Positions 8,727-18,288 of a stretch of DNA of 21,802 nt are shown here, one piece after another; position 1 is the first letter of the stretch; each line of letters begins with the position of its first letter. Source of the DNA: Chara braunii (lineage: Eukaryota > Streptophyta > Charophyceae > Charales > Characeae); the NCBI GenBank assembly GCA_003427395.1, contig BFEA01000252.1, forward strand, positions 1,572,732-1,594,533, given 5' to 3'. The notes beneath the pieces were generated by a model. That model saw only the letters and a program-made list of their open reading frames with translations, had not been told where the DNA came from and did no database searches. A program made the position numbers and the translations under genes.

Positions 8727-9418
8727 GGCCACTTCAAGTCATTTCACGAGTTTCGGGTGGGAGGTTTGAAACCTTTGAAAAAAACTGATGTGACTGAAGT
8801 TTCTGAAAGCGGTTTCAGGTCCCCACGTCCGAATGGTTGGATTGATACATCTCAAACCGTTTTCAGATTTTCGGCAACTTGATATTATTTCAGAAGTTTT
8901 AGATAGGGGGACATCAAACCTCTGACATGATCTGAAGTGGCTGAAGCTTCTGAAATTGGTTTCAGGTCCCCCCATCCAAATGGTTGGATGGGGGTATCCG
9001 AAACCACTTTCAGATTTTCAGCCACTTCAGATTGTTTTTGGAGTTTCAGATGGCGATACCTGAAACCTATGAAATAATCTGAAGTGGATAAAGCTTCTGA
9101 AAGAGGTTTCAAGTCCCCCTATCCAAATGGTTGGACGGGGACATTTGAAACCGCTTTCAGATTTTCAGCCACTTCAGATCATTTCAGGAGTTTCAGGTGG
9201 GGAAACCTGAACCTTTGAAGTGATATGAAGTAGCTGAAACTTCTGAAAGCGATTTCAGGTCCCACCATCAAAATGTTTGGATTGGGGGACCTGAAACCGC
9301 TTTCAAAGCTTCAGTCACTTCAAGTCATTACATGAGTTTCAGGTGGGAATATGAAACCTCTGAAATGACGTGAAGTGGCTGAAGCTTCTGAAAGCAGTTT
9401 CATGTTTTCTCATCCAAG
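8727..9418. repeat. 147-bp tandem array of self-complementary units
   Basis: The anchor AATGGTTGG (last copy AATGTTTGG) occurs at 8832, 8979, 9126 and 9272, giving periods of 147, 147 and 146 bp over about 4.7 units. Each unit folds on itself about two centres. At the first centre CCCCCATCCAA (8969-8979) pairs exactly with TTGGATGGGGG (8984-8994), and the pairing continues outward: the ~49-bp arms around it match at most positions. The second centre lies about half a unit away (CCACTTCAGAT... against ATCTGAAGTGG). The array therefore reads nearly the same on both strands. No ORF is convincing. Confidence 0.95.
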
Positions 9419-9792
9419 TACCTCACACCCGTATGGAGCAACTGAAAATAACATGAAAATAGAGACATCTATTAACCTTCTCTCCAATGTATTCATTGAA
9501 ACTTTTTTTATGGTGCCTAACTCTCAGCCTACCACTACTCCACATTTGTACTATCTTACACTAAGAAGATGCAATCAGTAAGAGTACCAATAATAAACCA
9601 ATGTATATGAAGAAGTTGCATAAGTAGACCACCGTATATAGATTAGGTACGTGTCTCTTCTCACTTAATCCAAAAGGTATATGTGCTACTTATTAAGCAC
9701 CAAATTGTGAGATCGAGTTTCAAAGACATTGCTTGCGTAGTGATCTGTGTGGTATGACGTACATGTACGGTCGTACGAGTTCATACGCAACA
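9419..9792. other. No recognisable gene
   Basis: AT-rich spacer. It includes CGTACATGTACG, a 12-bp perfect palindrome near 9758-9769. The rest shows no domain or RNA gene. Confidence 0.5.
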
Positions 9793-10229
9793 GAAAAATT
9801 CCAACTAGAAATGAAAATAAAAAAAAACATTCCATAAAAAAATAATCCTTGATATTTATAAATTATCATTCCAATGTTCGTCCAATTCTAAAATTTTCAA
9901 TTTAATTTGATAAGTTCCTGTCAAAATATGAGTTTTCTCTTCCAACTAAATTCATTTGTTCAAGATGGAATGAAAGTCTGGACGAGTTTATGAAATGTTT
10001 TAATTAGAGTTTCATTCTACTACAACAAATACCTTCTAATTTAGATTGGATTAACATATTTATGACTGAAAATCCTTACTTAGAATTACCGTCCAATTAA
10101 AATATTTCATGAACTCATCCAGACTTTCATTCCATCTCTAACATGTTGTTCAAATAAGAAGGGATTCCCCATTCTTGGAAAGAAAGTTTAAAAGTAAGAC
10201 GAAAAATTTTAAAATTGAAATGACATTTT
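9793..10229 (-). mobile_element. AT-rich foldback (MITE-like) repeat, copy B, cut by the retrotransposon
   Basis: The reverse complement aligns with 1291-1726 over its length and ends exactly where the retrotransposon LTR begins (TG at 10230). It repeats the internal palindrome: GAATGAAAGTCTGGACGAGT near 9968 against the reverse complement of the block at about 10105-10135. The clean stop at the LTR suggests the retrotransposon inserted into this repeat. The missing remainder is not found after 18288. Confidence 0.7.
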
Positions 10230-11290
10230 TGCAAGGAACATGAACATGGACGAAGCACATAAATCCAGAATGCAATATCACACTGAAGTCCAAGTAGTCA
10301 AAGCTAAAGCAGATAGCACAATGGAACCGAGTAACCATGTAATTGAGAATGATCCAGAAGAATCGTGAGTCAATGTCCATGCCCAACAGGGCAACACCAA
10401 CAGCATAACCCAATGTAGCTCTCTCTTACGAATGGCGTCAGGCGCCCTATCTACTCTACAGCCTAGCCTACAACTACAACAATGAAAGCAACCAGACAAC
10501 TTGACTACCAGCAAGTGATGATGTCAAAACCAATGTCGACCTCCACCTCTACCAGGTACGTGTCCTCTTCACCTACACTCTCCCTTGTACCCACACAGCG
10601 CCCTTCACCTCCGAAGAACCACCTTCGCCCTTCACCTCTCCTGCACCCTCATGCGGCCCGGCTATGGCCGCTTGTGCCTTACATGCAGGCAACACCCTAC
10701 CGCCTAGCGCTAGCTTGCTTTACCTTAGCGCAACGCAGCTCTGCACAGCGCAACACACCTGCATTCGCGCAGCGTGCCCGCAATGTCCGCATTGGCCAAG
10801 ATCCCTGCCCACTCGCCCTGCTTGCCTATATGTCAGTGTTGCGTGTGGGCGGCCTCCCTTCAGCCTGCGACCGGGCCCCAGGGGCTGAAACCAGCCTGAT
10901 ACAGTTCAAGTTGGGCCCCGGGGCAATGCAGTTGTGCCTCTTTCATCAAGGCCTGTGGCCAGATTCAGATAGTGGGCCGATTTCCCTTTGGCATTTTCGG
11001 CCTCTATACCCAGTATGCATTGTCGGCCTCACGTTCAAGTGCCCAGGGCCTAACTAACTCAAAGGCCCTGGGTTTTCAACATTTGCTGAAATCCGAGACT
11101 CGGTGCACTCCAACCAACTGGCGTGCTGCAACTGTATGGACCCCACTACGTGAAATGTTGGCACAAAGGGCCCTTGTTGATTTGCTGGCCTGCCTTCACT
11201 TAGGGCGGGCACGAGGCTTGCTGGGGCCTTAGCCCAGAACATGTACATCATGGCAAGGCCCCTTCTTGAGGACTCAATCCTCACATTCCA
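10230..11290 (-). repeat. 3' LTR, full length (1061 bp)
   Basis: Starts with TG (10230) and ends with CA (11289-11290) on the plus strand, the canonical LTR ends. Its right edge abuts the polypurine tract. The first 465 bp (10230-10694) match 17824-18288. The remaining ~600 bp have no partner in the window. In element orientation the unpaired part is the outer 5' part of the LTR, expected to contain U3 and the promoter. It is comparatively GC-rich. No clear TATA box was resolved. Confidence 0.88.
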
Positions 11291-11300
11291 TCCCCCTTAG
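11291..11300 (-). promoter_or_regulatory. Polypurine tract (PPT)
   Basis: The minus strand reads CTAAGGGGGA immediately before the TGGAATG start of the 3' LTR. A G-rich purine run directly 5' of the 3' LTR primes plus-strand DNA synthesis in this class. It lies 22 bp after the pol stop codon and fixes the LTR boundary independently of the truncated second LTR. Confidence 0.85.
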
Positions 11301-11322
11301 CTTCGAAAGTCCGCTGAGATGC

Positions 11323-12219
11323 TTACTTCGCAGGTGCCTTCCCTTTCAACAGTCTATCATATTCTGCCACCACCTGAGGAGTTGTGTCAATCAGTTCCTC
11401 TCTGGTAAACCACCGATCTTCTTTTGGATTCGTATGATGCCTGAATCTGACGCGATACTCTCTCTTGGGTTTAGGAGGTCTTCCTCTACCCAATGGCTTC
11501 TGTACAGGCAGATCTCTGTGATCCACAATGTTGTCGATGTCCACTTGACCATCCATGGTTGGGGGCAGCATCGATTTCCTGGAAGGGAATTGATCTGTCT
11601 CAGCAAAAGGTGCAAGCTTTGAGGCATGAAAGACTAGGTGAGTGCATAAGTGTCCAGGGATACGAATGACATATGTGAGACCATCCATCTCATCTCCCAC
11701 TATATCCAGGACTTCCCAGACACCAAAATACTGAGGCATTAGTTTGCGAGAGATTCCGAACTCCTGTCCTAACTCACTAGCCTTGACCCAGACACGTTCC
11801 CCTACCTGAAATGTGGACTGTCTACGGTGTTGATTCTCAGAAGCAATCATTGCTTGCTGAGCTTTCTTCATGTGCTCGACAGCATCTTGCAGCAACTTCT
11901 CATATTGCACACCATACTCAAGCGTGCCTGGAGTTGCAGCGGGTCGGTTTTTAGGTAGGAGGAAGTCTAATGCTGATCTAGGCTTCCATCCCAAGTGAAG
12001 TTGATTAGGACTAACGCCGGTACTGTTGTGGACAGCGTTGTTGTACAGGCCGGTGATGAGAGGTAACTGCTCATCCCAGTCATCCTGGTTGGGCTTGATA
12101 TAATGCCTCAGCAAGTGCTGTACAACTTTGTTCGTTTGTTCGGCTTGTCCGTTGGCTTCGAGATGATTCCCTGAAGTCATCTGAAGTTGACCGCCATCTG
12201 TTTTGCAGTCTTCTTCCAC
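11323..12219 (-). pseudogene. pol fragment: integrase core end, C-terminal domain and chromodomain-like tail
   Basis: 298 codons continuing the integrase from a different frame. The third catalytic acidic residue is Glu27 in GQAEQTN, aligned with the family's GQTER motif. A 'GVSPNQLHLGWKPRS' stretch (68-82) follows, matching the family's GxSPF...G..PR segment. The GPY/F-type module is present at 159-204 (KLMPQYFGVWEV ... FHASKLAPF), with GVW in place of GP[YF]. The tail 254-276 (EYRVRFRHHTNPKEDRWFT and on) resembles the start of a chromodomain, which in chromoviruses directs integration to marked chromatin. The stop is 22 bp before the PPT. The frame opens only after a one-base frame change near 12190, so no separate start codon is expected. 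Confidence 0.9.
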
Positions 12220-12284
12220 AACTCACTTGTGAATCGGATATCTCGGTCACTAATGATTGACTTTGGTAAACCAAAGTCACGCAC

Positions 12285-13094
12285 TCAGTTGTCTTTGAAC
12301 AACTTGATGACATAGTCAGTTCTTGCGGTCTCTGGCATAGCCACTAGTCTAGCGTACTTGGTAAATCGATCGATGATGACGAAGATGTGCCTCTTGCCAC
12401 TCTTACTAGTCACCAGGGTGTCCATGAAATCCATGGAAACACTCTGTCCTGGACCAACAGGAATAGGCAAGGGCTTCAACAACCCAAGCGGTGCTTGAGT
12501 TTGCGGCTTGTCCCGCTGACAGACCTGACAGGTCTCTACGTACTTCTTTGCGTCATCAAACATTCCTGGCCACCAAAATCGTTGTACTAGGTTAGCACTC
12601 GTCTTCTTGTAGCCGAAGTGTCCCGTTGCGTCATGGCATTCTCCTAAGAACAAACTACGCAAAGGTTCACTAGATGAAACTATTAATCTTTTTATTCCTG
12701 CCTTATCAAGATAGAGGAGCCCGTCCACCATCACAAACTCGCTTTCCGTGACCTTGTCTTTTGCCTGAAGCTTGCGAATGATGTCCATCGTGACAGGGTC
12801 TTCCTGAAAGGCTCCCGCCAATGATTGAGTTACTTCTTCATATACGCCAAAGTCAGAAACTAGCGCACCTAGGTAGTCTGCTCTACATGATAGCGCATCA
12901 GCAACCTTATTATACTCTCCCTTCAGGTACTCAAGCTTGAAGTCATATTGGTCTATGACCTCAATCCATCGCTTGAGTGTGTCAGAAAGAGTCGGTTGAG
13001 TCTTGATCCATTTGAGGGTCTGATGATCAATCCTCAAGTAGAAGAACCTTCCCAATAGGAAGTGTCTCCAATGGACAAGTGCTTTGTAAAGCAT
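12285..13094 (-). pseudogene. pol fragment: RNase H end and integrase N-terminus/core
   Basis: 269 codons. RNase H continues from the previous frame, with Asp23 (RIDHQTLKW) and Asp67 (ADALS) as the remaining active-site acids. The zinc-binding HHCC domain has His154, His159, Cys189 and Cys192 with correct H-x4-H and C-x2-C spacing. The integrase core supplies Asp222 (MDFMD) and Asp242 (IIDRFTK). The frame ends at TGA (12285-12287), where the family continues; integrase-like sequence carries on in the same frame for about 30 codons (LPKSIISDRD and on) before a frame change near 12190. Integrase inserts the cDNA into host DNA, and this copy cannot be made whole. Confidence 0.93.
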
Positions 13095-13977
13095 AGAGTT
13101 CTCTTTCGTAGGTGGACTTTACCAACTTCTTTGATGACATCTTCTTGCTCATATACTCAATCGGTCTCAACTTTTTCCCATCCTGTTGAGCCAGCACTGC
13201 GCCAATGCCGTATTGGCTTGCGTCAGTGGTCACTATAAATGGCTTCTGAGGATCGGGAACCATGAGAACCTCATGATTCATGAGTGCATGCTTCAATCTT
13301 CTGAAAGCACCCTCGCACTCATCACTCCAGTCCCACGGTGTGTCAAGTCGAGTTAGATCAGTTAAAGGAGAGGTGTCTGTAGAATGATTCTTAACGAAGT
13401 TCCTATAGTAGCCGCACATTCCTAAGAATGATCTGACCTCAGTGACTGTATGAGGTCGTGGCCAGTCTCGAATACTAGCCACCTTCGCATCTGCTGGCCT
13501 TATTCCTTCCGCGGATACTCTATGACCCAAGTATAGTATCTTAGTGCGGCCAAACTCGCACTTCTCTAAGTTGACCTTATACTTGTGTTGTCGCAGGAGT
13601 GAGAGTACCTTCTCAGCATGTTGTGCGTGCTCCTCGACACACTTACTAAAGATCAGAATGTCGTCTAAGTAGACCACGACAAACTTATCTACATGGTCAT
13701 GGAAGATCCGATTCATAGCGTGCCGGAATGTTCCCGGCGCGTTACAAAGACCAAAACACATCACTACAAACTCATACAGACTATAACGAGTCTGAAAAAC
13801 TGTCTTGTGTTGGTCCTCTGACCTTATAGCGATCTGAGGATAGTCGGATTTCAAATCTATCTTGCTATAGTACTTGCATCCCTGCACCCTATCCAATAGG
13901 TCGTCTATGCGAGGTAGAGGCTCTGCGTTTTTCACTGTGATGGCATTGAGGCCTCTATAATTAATGCACATCCTCAA
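13027..13977 (-). pseudogene. pol fragment: reverse transcriptase and RNase H start
   Basis: 316 codons covering most of RT. The motif-A Asp41 lies in KIDLKSDYPQI, where the family usually has SGYHQI. The motif-B region is FGLCNAPGTF (75-84). The catalytic YLDD is at 103-106, followed by ILIFSK. The connection region has LEKCEFG and YLGHRVS. RNase H begins with Asp252 (TTDASQYGIGAVLAQ) and Glu291 (YERELYAL). After ELYAL the frame is lost and about 20 unrelated residues follow. RNase H resumes in the frame of 12285-13094, consistent with loss of two bases near 13090. RT copies the element RNA to cDNA in cytoplasmic particles. All RT catalytic residues visible here are intact. Confidence 0.96.
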
Positions 13978-13992
13978 AATACCCTTCTTCTT

Positions 13993-14418
13993 CTATACGA
14001 ATAGCACATGAGATCCGTAAGGGGAGGTACTAGGTCGAATCCATCCCTTCTTTGTCAACTCCTTAAGCTGTCGCCGAAGTTCATTTAACTCGGCTGGGGC
14101 CATTCTATAGATCCTTCCCTTTGGGGTCTTACTCCCTGGAATGATTTTTATAGCGTGGACGACTTCCCTTTCGACAACTCCTGTGGGCTCCTCGAACAGA
14201 TCAGGGAACTTAGCAACGACGCGTTCTATCTCTGGGGGTGTTTTAACGGCCTCCCCTTTCTCAAAGACATACACAAGGTACATACCCTCCTCTTCGTTTT
14301 GCTTGTAATAATTGTAGAACGTTGATGCGCACAAGCAGTCATAGGTATCTATAATGCTACTGGCCTTGAACTTAGTCAATCTGACAGTTCGGCCATTAGG
14401 CAACTTATGCTTGAGCAC
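13993..14418 (-). pseudogene. pol fragment: protease-RT linker and RT N-terminus
   Basis: 141 codons joining the protease to RT. The C-terminal part has the typical start of gypsy RT: a proline-rich approach (GSKTPKGRIYRMAPAELNEL), then KELTKKGWIRPSTSPYGSHVLFV. A TAG at 13993-13995 interrupts directly before the KKKG segment, which continues in the same frame towards 13977. Upstream, the same frame connects across another TAG at 14428-14430 to the protease. Both stops are single codons in otherwise continuous frame, so they look like nonsense mutations rather than domain borders. Confidence 0.85.
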
Positions 14419-14427
14419 CTTCTTATC

Positions 14428-14991
14428 CTAGTCGAACTGGGGCTTAGCAACTTCGAGGTAGTACATGCCTAATAACATGTCAAATGGTAAGTCGTCGCTA
14501 ACCAAGAACGAGATCTTATGGTTAAGTTCTCCTCCTCCATAGGAGAAGGTACATACTACTTCCTTGATATAGTCTGTTTCTATCATGCGCTCCTTGTTGG
14601 CCAAAGTAGATGCTACAGGTTTACTAAGGTGTCGTATCCAGTCCTGTAGGTGCAGCCTTTCCAAATAGTCGCGACTTATGTAATTCCACGTGGATCCGAT
14701 GTCTATGAAGGCACCACATTTGCGGCCTCCTACATCCACTTCCACGACGAAATATTTCCGTCTAGGATCTTTCTTCAGTGCCACCCAAGACTCGCGATGG
14801 TCTTTGTTTGACCACTCGCCTTCTAAGGCTTCTAAGGCTTCAGACACATCTAACGTACAGAGCATAGTTTGGTCTAGTTGTGTCTGCGGGGTAGCTAAGG
14901 AATCATTAGCTTCGGCCTTGTCATGAAGTGGAGAGGGTATCAAGCCCACGTCATCTTGAGTAAAAGTCGCTAAAACTTCCACTGGCCTCAC
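14428..14991 (-). pseudogene. pol fragment: retroviral-type aspartic protease
   Basis: 187 codons. The active-site region at 95-106 reads FIDIGSTWNYIS; the family carries D-[ST]-G, so Ile98 replaces the usual Ser/Thr, a change expected to impair catalysis. The flap and second half end in LPFDMLLGMYYLEVAKPQFD (168-187), matching the family's DVILGMDWL block, with Tyr-Tyr for Asp-Trp. A TAG at 14428-14430 stands where Trp is common (after QFD). The annotated start is a GTG inside a gag-pol overlap and is not a real initiation site. The first ~80 residues are a variable linker between the nucleocapsid and protease. Confidence 0.88.
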
Positions 14992-15224
14992 GCGTTTCCC
15001 GAGCTAGAAGCCTGGGAATAGGATGCCCCTATCTTTGGAGCTACCTTTTGCGTAACCTTCATGTTCTGGCACTTGTATTGCGAGTGTCCGTATTCCCCGC
15101 AGTTGATACGAGCGCCACGCGTTCGGCAGTCACGCCACATGTCTTGATCAAGACCTGCCTTAACCCACTCAGCCTGTTTGGTCGGTCTTTCCTTGACTCC
15201 TAGGTTGACCCTTCCCTCGGCCAC
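14988..15224 (-). pseudogene. gag fragment: nucleocapsid zinc knuckle
   Basis: 78 codons holding a C-x2-C-x4-H-x4-C zinc knuckle in which the first Cys is replaced: Arg39, Cys42, His47, Cys52 (RINCGEYGHSQYKC). The knuckle normally binds element RNA for packaging; losing one ligand should weaken zinc binding. The fragment is in a different frame from the capsid part (frame change near 15200) and overlaps the protease frame by four bases. That last shift could be programmed or mutational, and the other lesions make mutation likelier. Confidence 0.85.
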
Positions 15225-15717
15225 CTGCCTTAGTCTTTACTACCGCGGCGAGGGTGCTACCCTCAGATACCTCCTCGCCGTCATACTTTGAATAGTCCAT
15301 CAGGTCAGAGAGTTCGTCAATCTCAGTTTTAGTCCCATCAGACTCAACCATCATCAACTTTGCTCCCTTCTTCTTCCACTCATGAGGACTCTTCTTCTTC
15401 TTCGAGTCATTATGTGAGGTGGGTTGAGCATTGCCTAGAGTGGCCTCCAAATCTAAAGCCTTCCTAGACAATGTCTCAAACGAATGGTACTCCGTGCGTG
15501 CCTCAATGGCCAGCAAGTTCCTGATGTTCTCTGGAAGACATCTGACAAAAGTAGTCAACAGGAATTGGTCACTGTAGTTGATGCCTGGGACGAGGATCAG
15601 GCTCTCAACGGTAGTCGTAAGCTCTCTAACCGACTTGAACTTGCGTTGGTCTAGTTTGTTAATGGCATCAGTGGCCTTTTGCGCCTCCTGTGGATTATGC
15701 CATCGAGCTTCTACCAT
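15169..15717 (-). pseudogene. gag fragment: capsid C-terminal part
   Basis: 182 codons continuing the capsid in the same frame as 15718-16470 after one TAA. It begins MVEARWHNPQEAQKATDAIN. Conserved-looking gag pieces follow: KLDQRKFKSVRELTTTVESL (22-41) and FVRCLPENIRNLLAIEA (57-73). A Lys-rich stretch (KKKKSPHEWKKKGAK, about 105-119) and an acidic spacer come next. This is the plant gypsy Gag layout ahead of the zinc knuckle. The last ~15 residues (GKGQPRSQGKTDQTG) are probably out of frame after the one-base change near 15200. Confidence 0.85.
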
Positions 15718-16470
15718 TTACATGAACTGGTCTAGCGTAAGGGACTTAGCCCAGTCCACCATGCGTCGCCCACACCCGGCCTTTACAACTACCCCATCTA
15801 GCCACTTGGTTGCCTTACCCTCGAGGTAAGATGCAGCGGTTACCACTTCATCCTCAGGCAAGGTCCTCTTTGCCTTCACCCAAACCGGGACGGTCCTCAA
15901 CCATGTGTTGAGTTCTTCGTCCTTTCTCTCGCCTGAGAAGGCAAGAGGTAGTTTCATTGGGGTTTTATGATACCATTGACCCTGCAGCTGTCCAGATTGT
16001 TGAACAGGTTGTTGCGGTGATGTAGCAATTACCGCTGGACCTGAAGAAGAAGATGCACCGGTCTGTAGCGCTTCAAGCCAGGCTGTTCTATTTTTGATTT
16101 CCTCTTCTCTATCGGTAGCTTTCTTCAGGTCCCTCTCTAATTGTTCACGGATCCTCTCGACCTGTTGAAGCTCCCTGAGCTCCCTTTCGCGAGGAGTCAA
16201 CGGGCTGAACTGCGAGCCCGCCATTTGACTTGTAGACTGTCGTGATCCTACAACACTGGAAGTGCCCGTGGACCCTGTTGGCATTCCAAACTGGGGTCCA
16301 AACGAGAACGCAACAGAAGTTGCAGCGGAGGATGCTGCTGCAGAAGACATGGCTGCTGCTGCTGCCTGTTCCCTAGCTGCAACGTTTGCTGCCTCTCTCG
16401 ACACAAATGCGTCTTTCGTCTTCCGGTTGTAGGGCCTGGAACACGTGCGGGATCCTACGTGATCTCGCAC
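15718..16470 (-). pseudogene. gag fragment: N-terminus, coiled coil and capsid start
   Basis: 250 codons to TAA at 15718-15720. An Arg/Ser N-terminus is followed by an Ala-rich segment (32-50) and a Gly/Ser/Gln-rich linker. A predicted coiled coil lies at about 92-135 (RERELRELQQVERIREQLER). The capsid domain starts near 172 (MKLPLAFSGERKDEELNTWL) and includes AASYLEGKATKWLDG (212-226). Gag forms the cytoplasmic particle. The first codon is GTG immediately after an in-frame TAA CAC; the first ATG in frame is residue 41. The original start may thus be lost, spliced on, or at Met41. The wording resembles charophyte gypsy Gags from memory. Confidence 0.85.
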
Positions 16471-16474
16471 GTGT
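16441..16474 (-). repeat. Hairpin across the gag opening
   Basis: ACACGTGCGGGATC (16441-16454) and GATCTCGCACGTGT (16461-16474) are reverse complements with one mismatch, which would be a G-U pair in RNA, around a six-base loop. It covers the first codons of the open gag frame (GTG at 16468-16470). Confidence 0.75.
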
Positions 16475-17805
16475 TAGTCTAGCATCGTCAACTCTCTCCT
16501 CATCGACGTCTGATCCATTCATGAATTAGGCAAACATTGTCTGCACTAGAACCCCCTAGTGGAGTCCTACCGCAGCATGTGTCTGACCGTCACCTAATTT
16601 TCTAAAAATAGTAGTGTCCGGCAAGTCCCTTACTGTACCGATCAAGTGGCATATCTACAACATTCACACAGATTGTCTACATAGTCTGGATACACTCTTA
16701 TTGGTTCACTTACAGCAGCACTAGATAGAACTGGCTATGGTAGTATACTTCAGTCCTACTCTAGTCTGTTTGTGAGGTGTTAGCAGTCTGTCCACCAACT
16801 AATCAAGAGTACAAAATGACCATGTAACAAATGTATGATTGATGGGTATGGTTGTGTATACAGTTGAGCACCAATTGGAATCTACCCTTCCCCTCAATCC
16901 AACCATCCAGACAACATCATTGAGCAAAGCAGTGTTTTCGTGTGTGTATCGGCCTACCCCTGTGCCCAAGTCAGAGTCGAGCAAGCCAGCCAGTCCACTC
17001 TTATTTACCCTCGTACGGAAACGAGCCTTACACCCGGATGATCTGGCTGATCAGGAGGAATTTATAGAGCGCCCCCATCTCTTCAGGAATTATTTAACGT
17101 CGCAGTCAGGATGACGATCACAACCAGAATCATTCCGAGTCCCTAACCAGAAATGTTTATAGACGGTCTGGTAAGCGTCTCTTAAAAGGCTGGCACACCC
17201 GGCAAGACTTCTATTTGAGCGCAGCAAGTGCCAAACAGGACAGCAGCCATCACATGCGTGCACTACTCCCTGTGGCTTGGCATGGTGACCGTGACCCAGT
17301 GCTTCGACCAGGGCCCTTCAGAGGCACCGCCCTTTCTCCTTCCAAATGCTTCCGGGAAGATTGTCGTCTCTCAAGGTAGCACGCTCACGACACCTCACCA
17401 AGGAGAGGACTCTCAAGTTGGACTCACTTCCTCACGGTAAGAAGAGATTGAGAAGGTAGATAAGGTAAGGGATCAACATACCTGGAGATAGCTGCCCCCA
17501 ACCACAGGTTTTCTCACCAATTGAGATGATGTTGCATTTGATGATCGGTCATGACCTCGGCACCACCCATAACGCAATGCAGTGCCACCTTATTCCAATG
17601 CCACATCAGCATGCTCTCATCACCAATCATACATTCCGCTTGTCTTCACGGCTAATAATGTCGTCTGTAGCCTTCCGGCGCACCCCTCTCTACCCAGGGC
17701 GTCGCCAATCAATGGCCTGACGTCACAAGTACCAACTGCGAAGAAGCATCGTCAACACACCAAGTCTGCATAACGCCAGCATGCCAGAGGTAAGTGGCGA
17801 TCAAA
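16475..17805 (-). other. Retrotransposon 5' leader, no supportable ORF
   Basis: About 1.3 kb between the primer-binding site and the open gag frame, unusually long. It would hold the packaging signal and any leader intron. No frame on either strand shows a known domain; plus-strand frames at 16839-17114 and 17228-17440 have no recognisable features. It could include an insertion or a decayed extra frame. Confidence 0.6.
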
Positions 17806-17820
17806 CCAACTCCGATACCA
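17806..17820 (-). promoter_or_regulatory. Primer-binding site, tRNA-iMet type
   Basis: The minus strand reads TGGTATCGGAGTTGG, three bases inside the 5' LTR. Many plant LTR elements carry TGGTATCAGAGC, complementary to the 3' end of initiator Met tRNA. Eleven of 15 positions agree with the longer version I recall, and the first seven are exact. It primes minus-strand cDNA and fixes the inner LTR edge. Confidence 0.85.
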
Positions 17821-17823
17821 AAT

Positions 17824-18288
17824 TGCAAGGAACATGAATATGGACGAAACACAGAAATCAAGAATGCAATATCCCACTGAAGTCCAAGTAGTCAAAGCCA
17901 AAGCAGATAGCACAATGGAACCTAGTAACCATCCAATTGAGAATGATACAGAAGCATCGTGAGTCAATGTCCATGCCCAACAGGGCAACACCAACAGCAT
18001 AACCCAATGTAGCTCTCTCTTATGAATGGTGTCAGGCGCCCTATCTACTCTACAGCCTAGCCTACAACTACAGCAATGAAAGCAACAAGACAACTTGACT
18101 ACCAGCGAGTGGTGATGTCAACACCAATGCAGATCTCCACCTCCACCAGGTACGTGTCCTCTTCACTCACACTCTCCCTTGTACCCACACAACGCCCTTC
18201 ATCTCCGAAGAACCACCTTCGCCCTTCACCTCTCCTGCACCCTCATGCGCCACGGCTATGGCCGCTTGTGCCTTACATGCAGGTAGCA
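17824..18288 (-). repeat. 5' LTR, truncated to 465 bp
   Basis: Begins TGCAAGGAACATGAA and matches 10230-10694 base for base with scattered substitutions and no net length change, roughly 90% by eye. Homology stops at 18288, while the partner LTR continues to 11290. In element orientation the missing ~596 bp are the LTR's outer start, where the U3 promoter should be. The sequence after 18288 does not match the LTR or the interrupted foldback repeat. Confidence 0.9.

Larger units (their letters stand above)
10230..18288 (-). mobile_element. Degenerate Ty3/gypsy (chromovirus-like) LTR retrotransposon
   Basis: Complete architecture on the minus strand: 5' LTR, PBS, leader, gag, protease, RT, RNase H, integrase with chromodomain-like tail, PPT, 3' LTR. 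The domain order with integrase last is diagnostic of Ty3/gypsy. The frames carry stops at 15718 (TAA), 14428 (TAG), 13993 (TAG) and 12285 (TGA). Frame changes lie near 15200, 14990, 13090 and 12190. The 5' LTR is truncated and no target duplication is visible (ATTTT before 10230, CTGTC after 18288). The element cannot make a full polyprotein; mobilisation by a related active copy would also need the missing LTR part. Confidence 0.97.

Noticed and set aside
10482-11057. 191-codon plus-strand frame inside the 3' LTR
   Set aside because: Lies in LTR sequence; the equivalent frame in the other LTR (18076-18327) ends after the shared part, and composition is generic.
16839-17114. 91-codon plus-strand frame in the retrotransposon leader, possible antisense gene
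   Set aside because: No domain or conserved motif, and length is within chance for this stretch.
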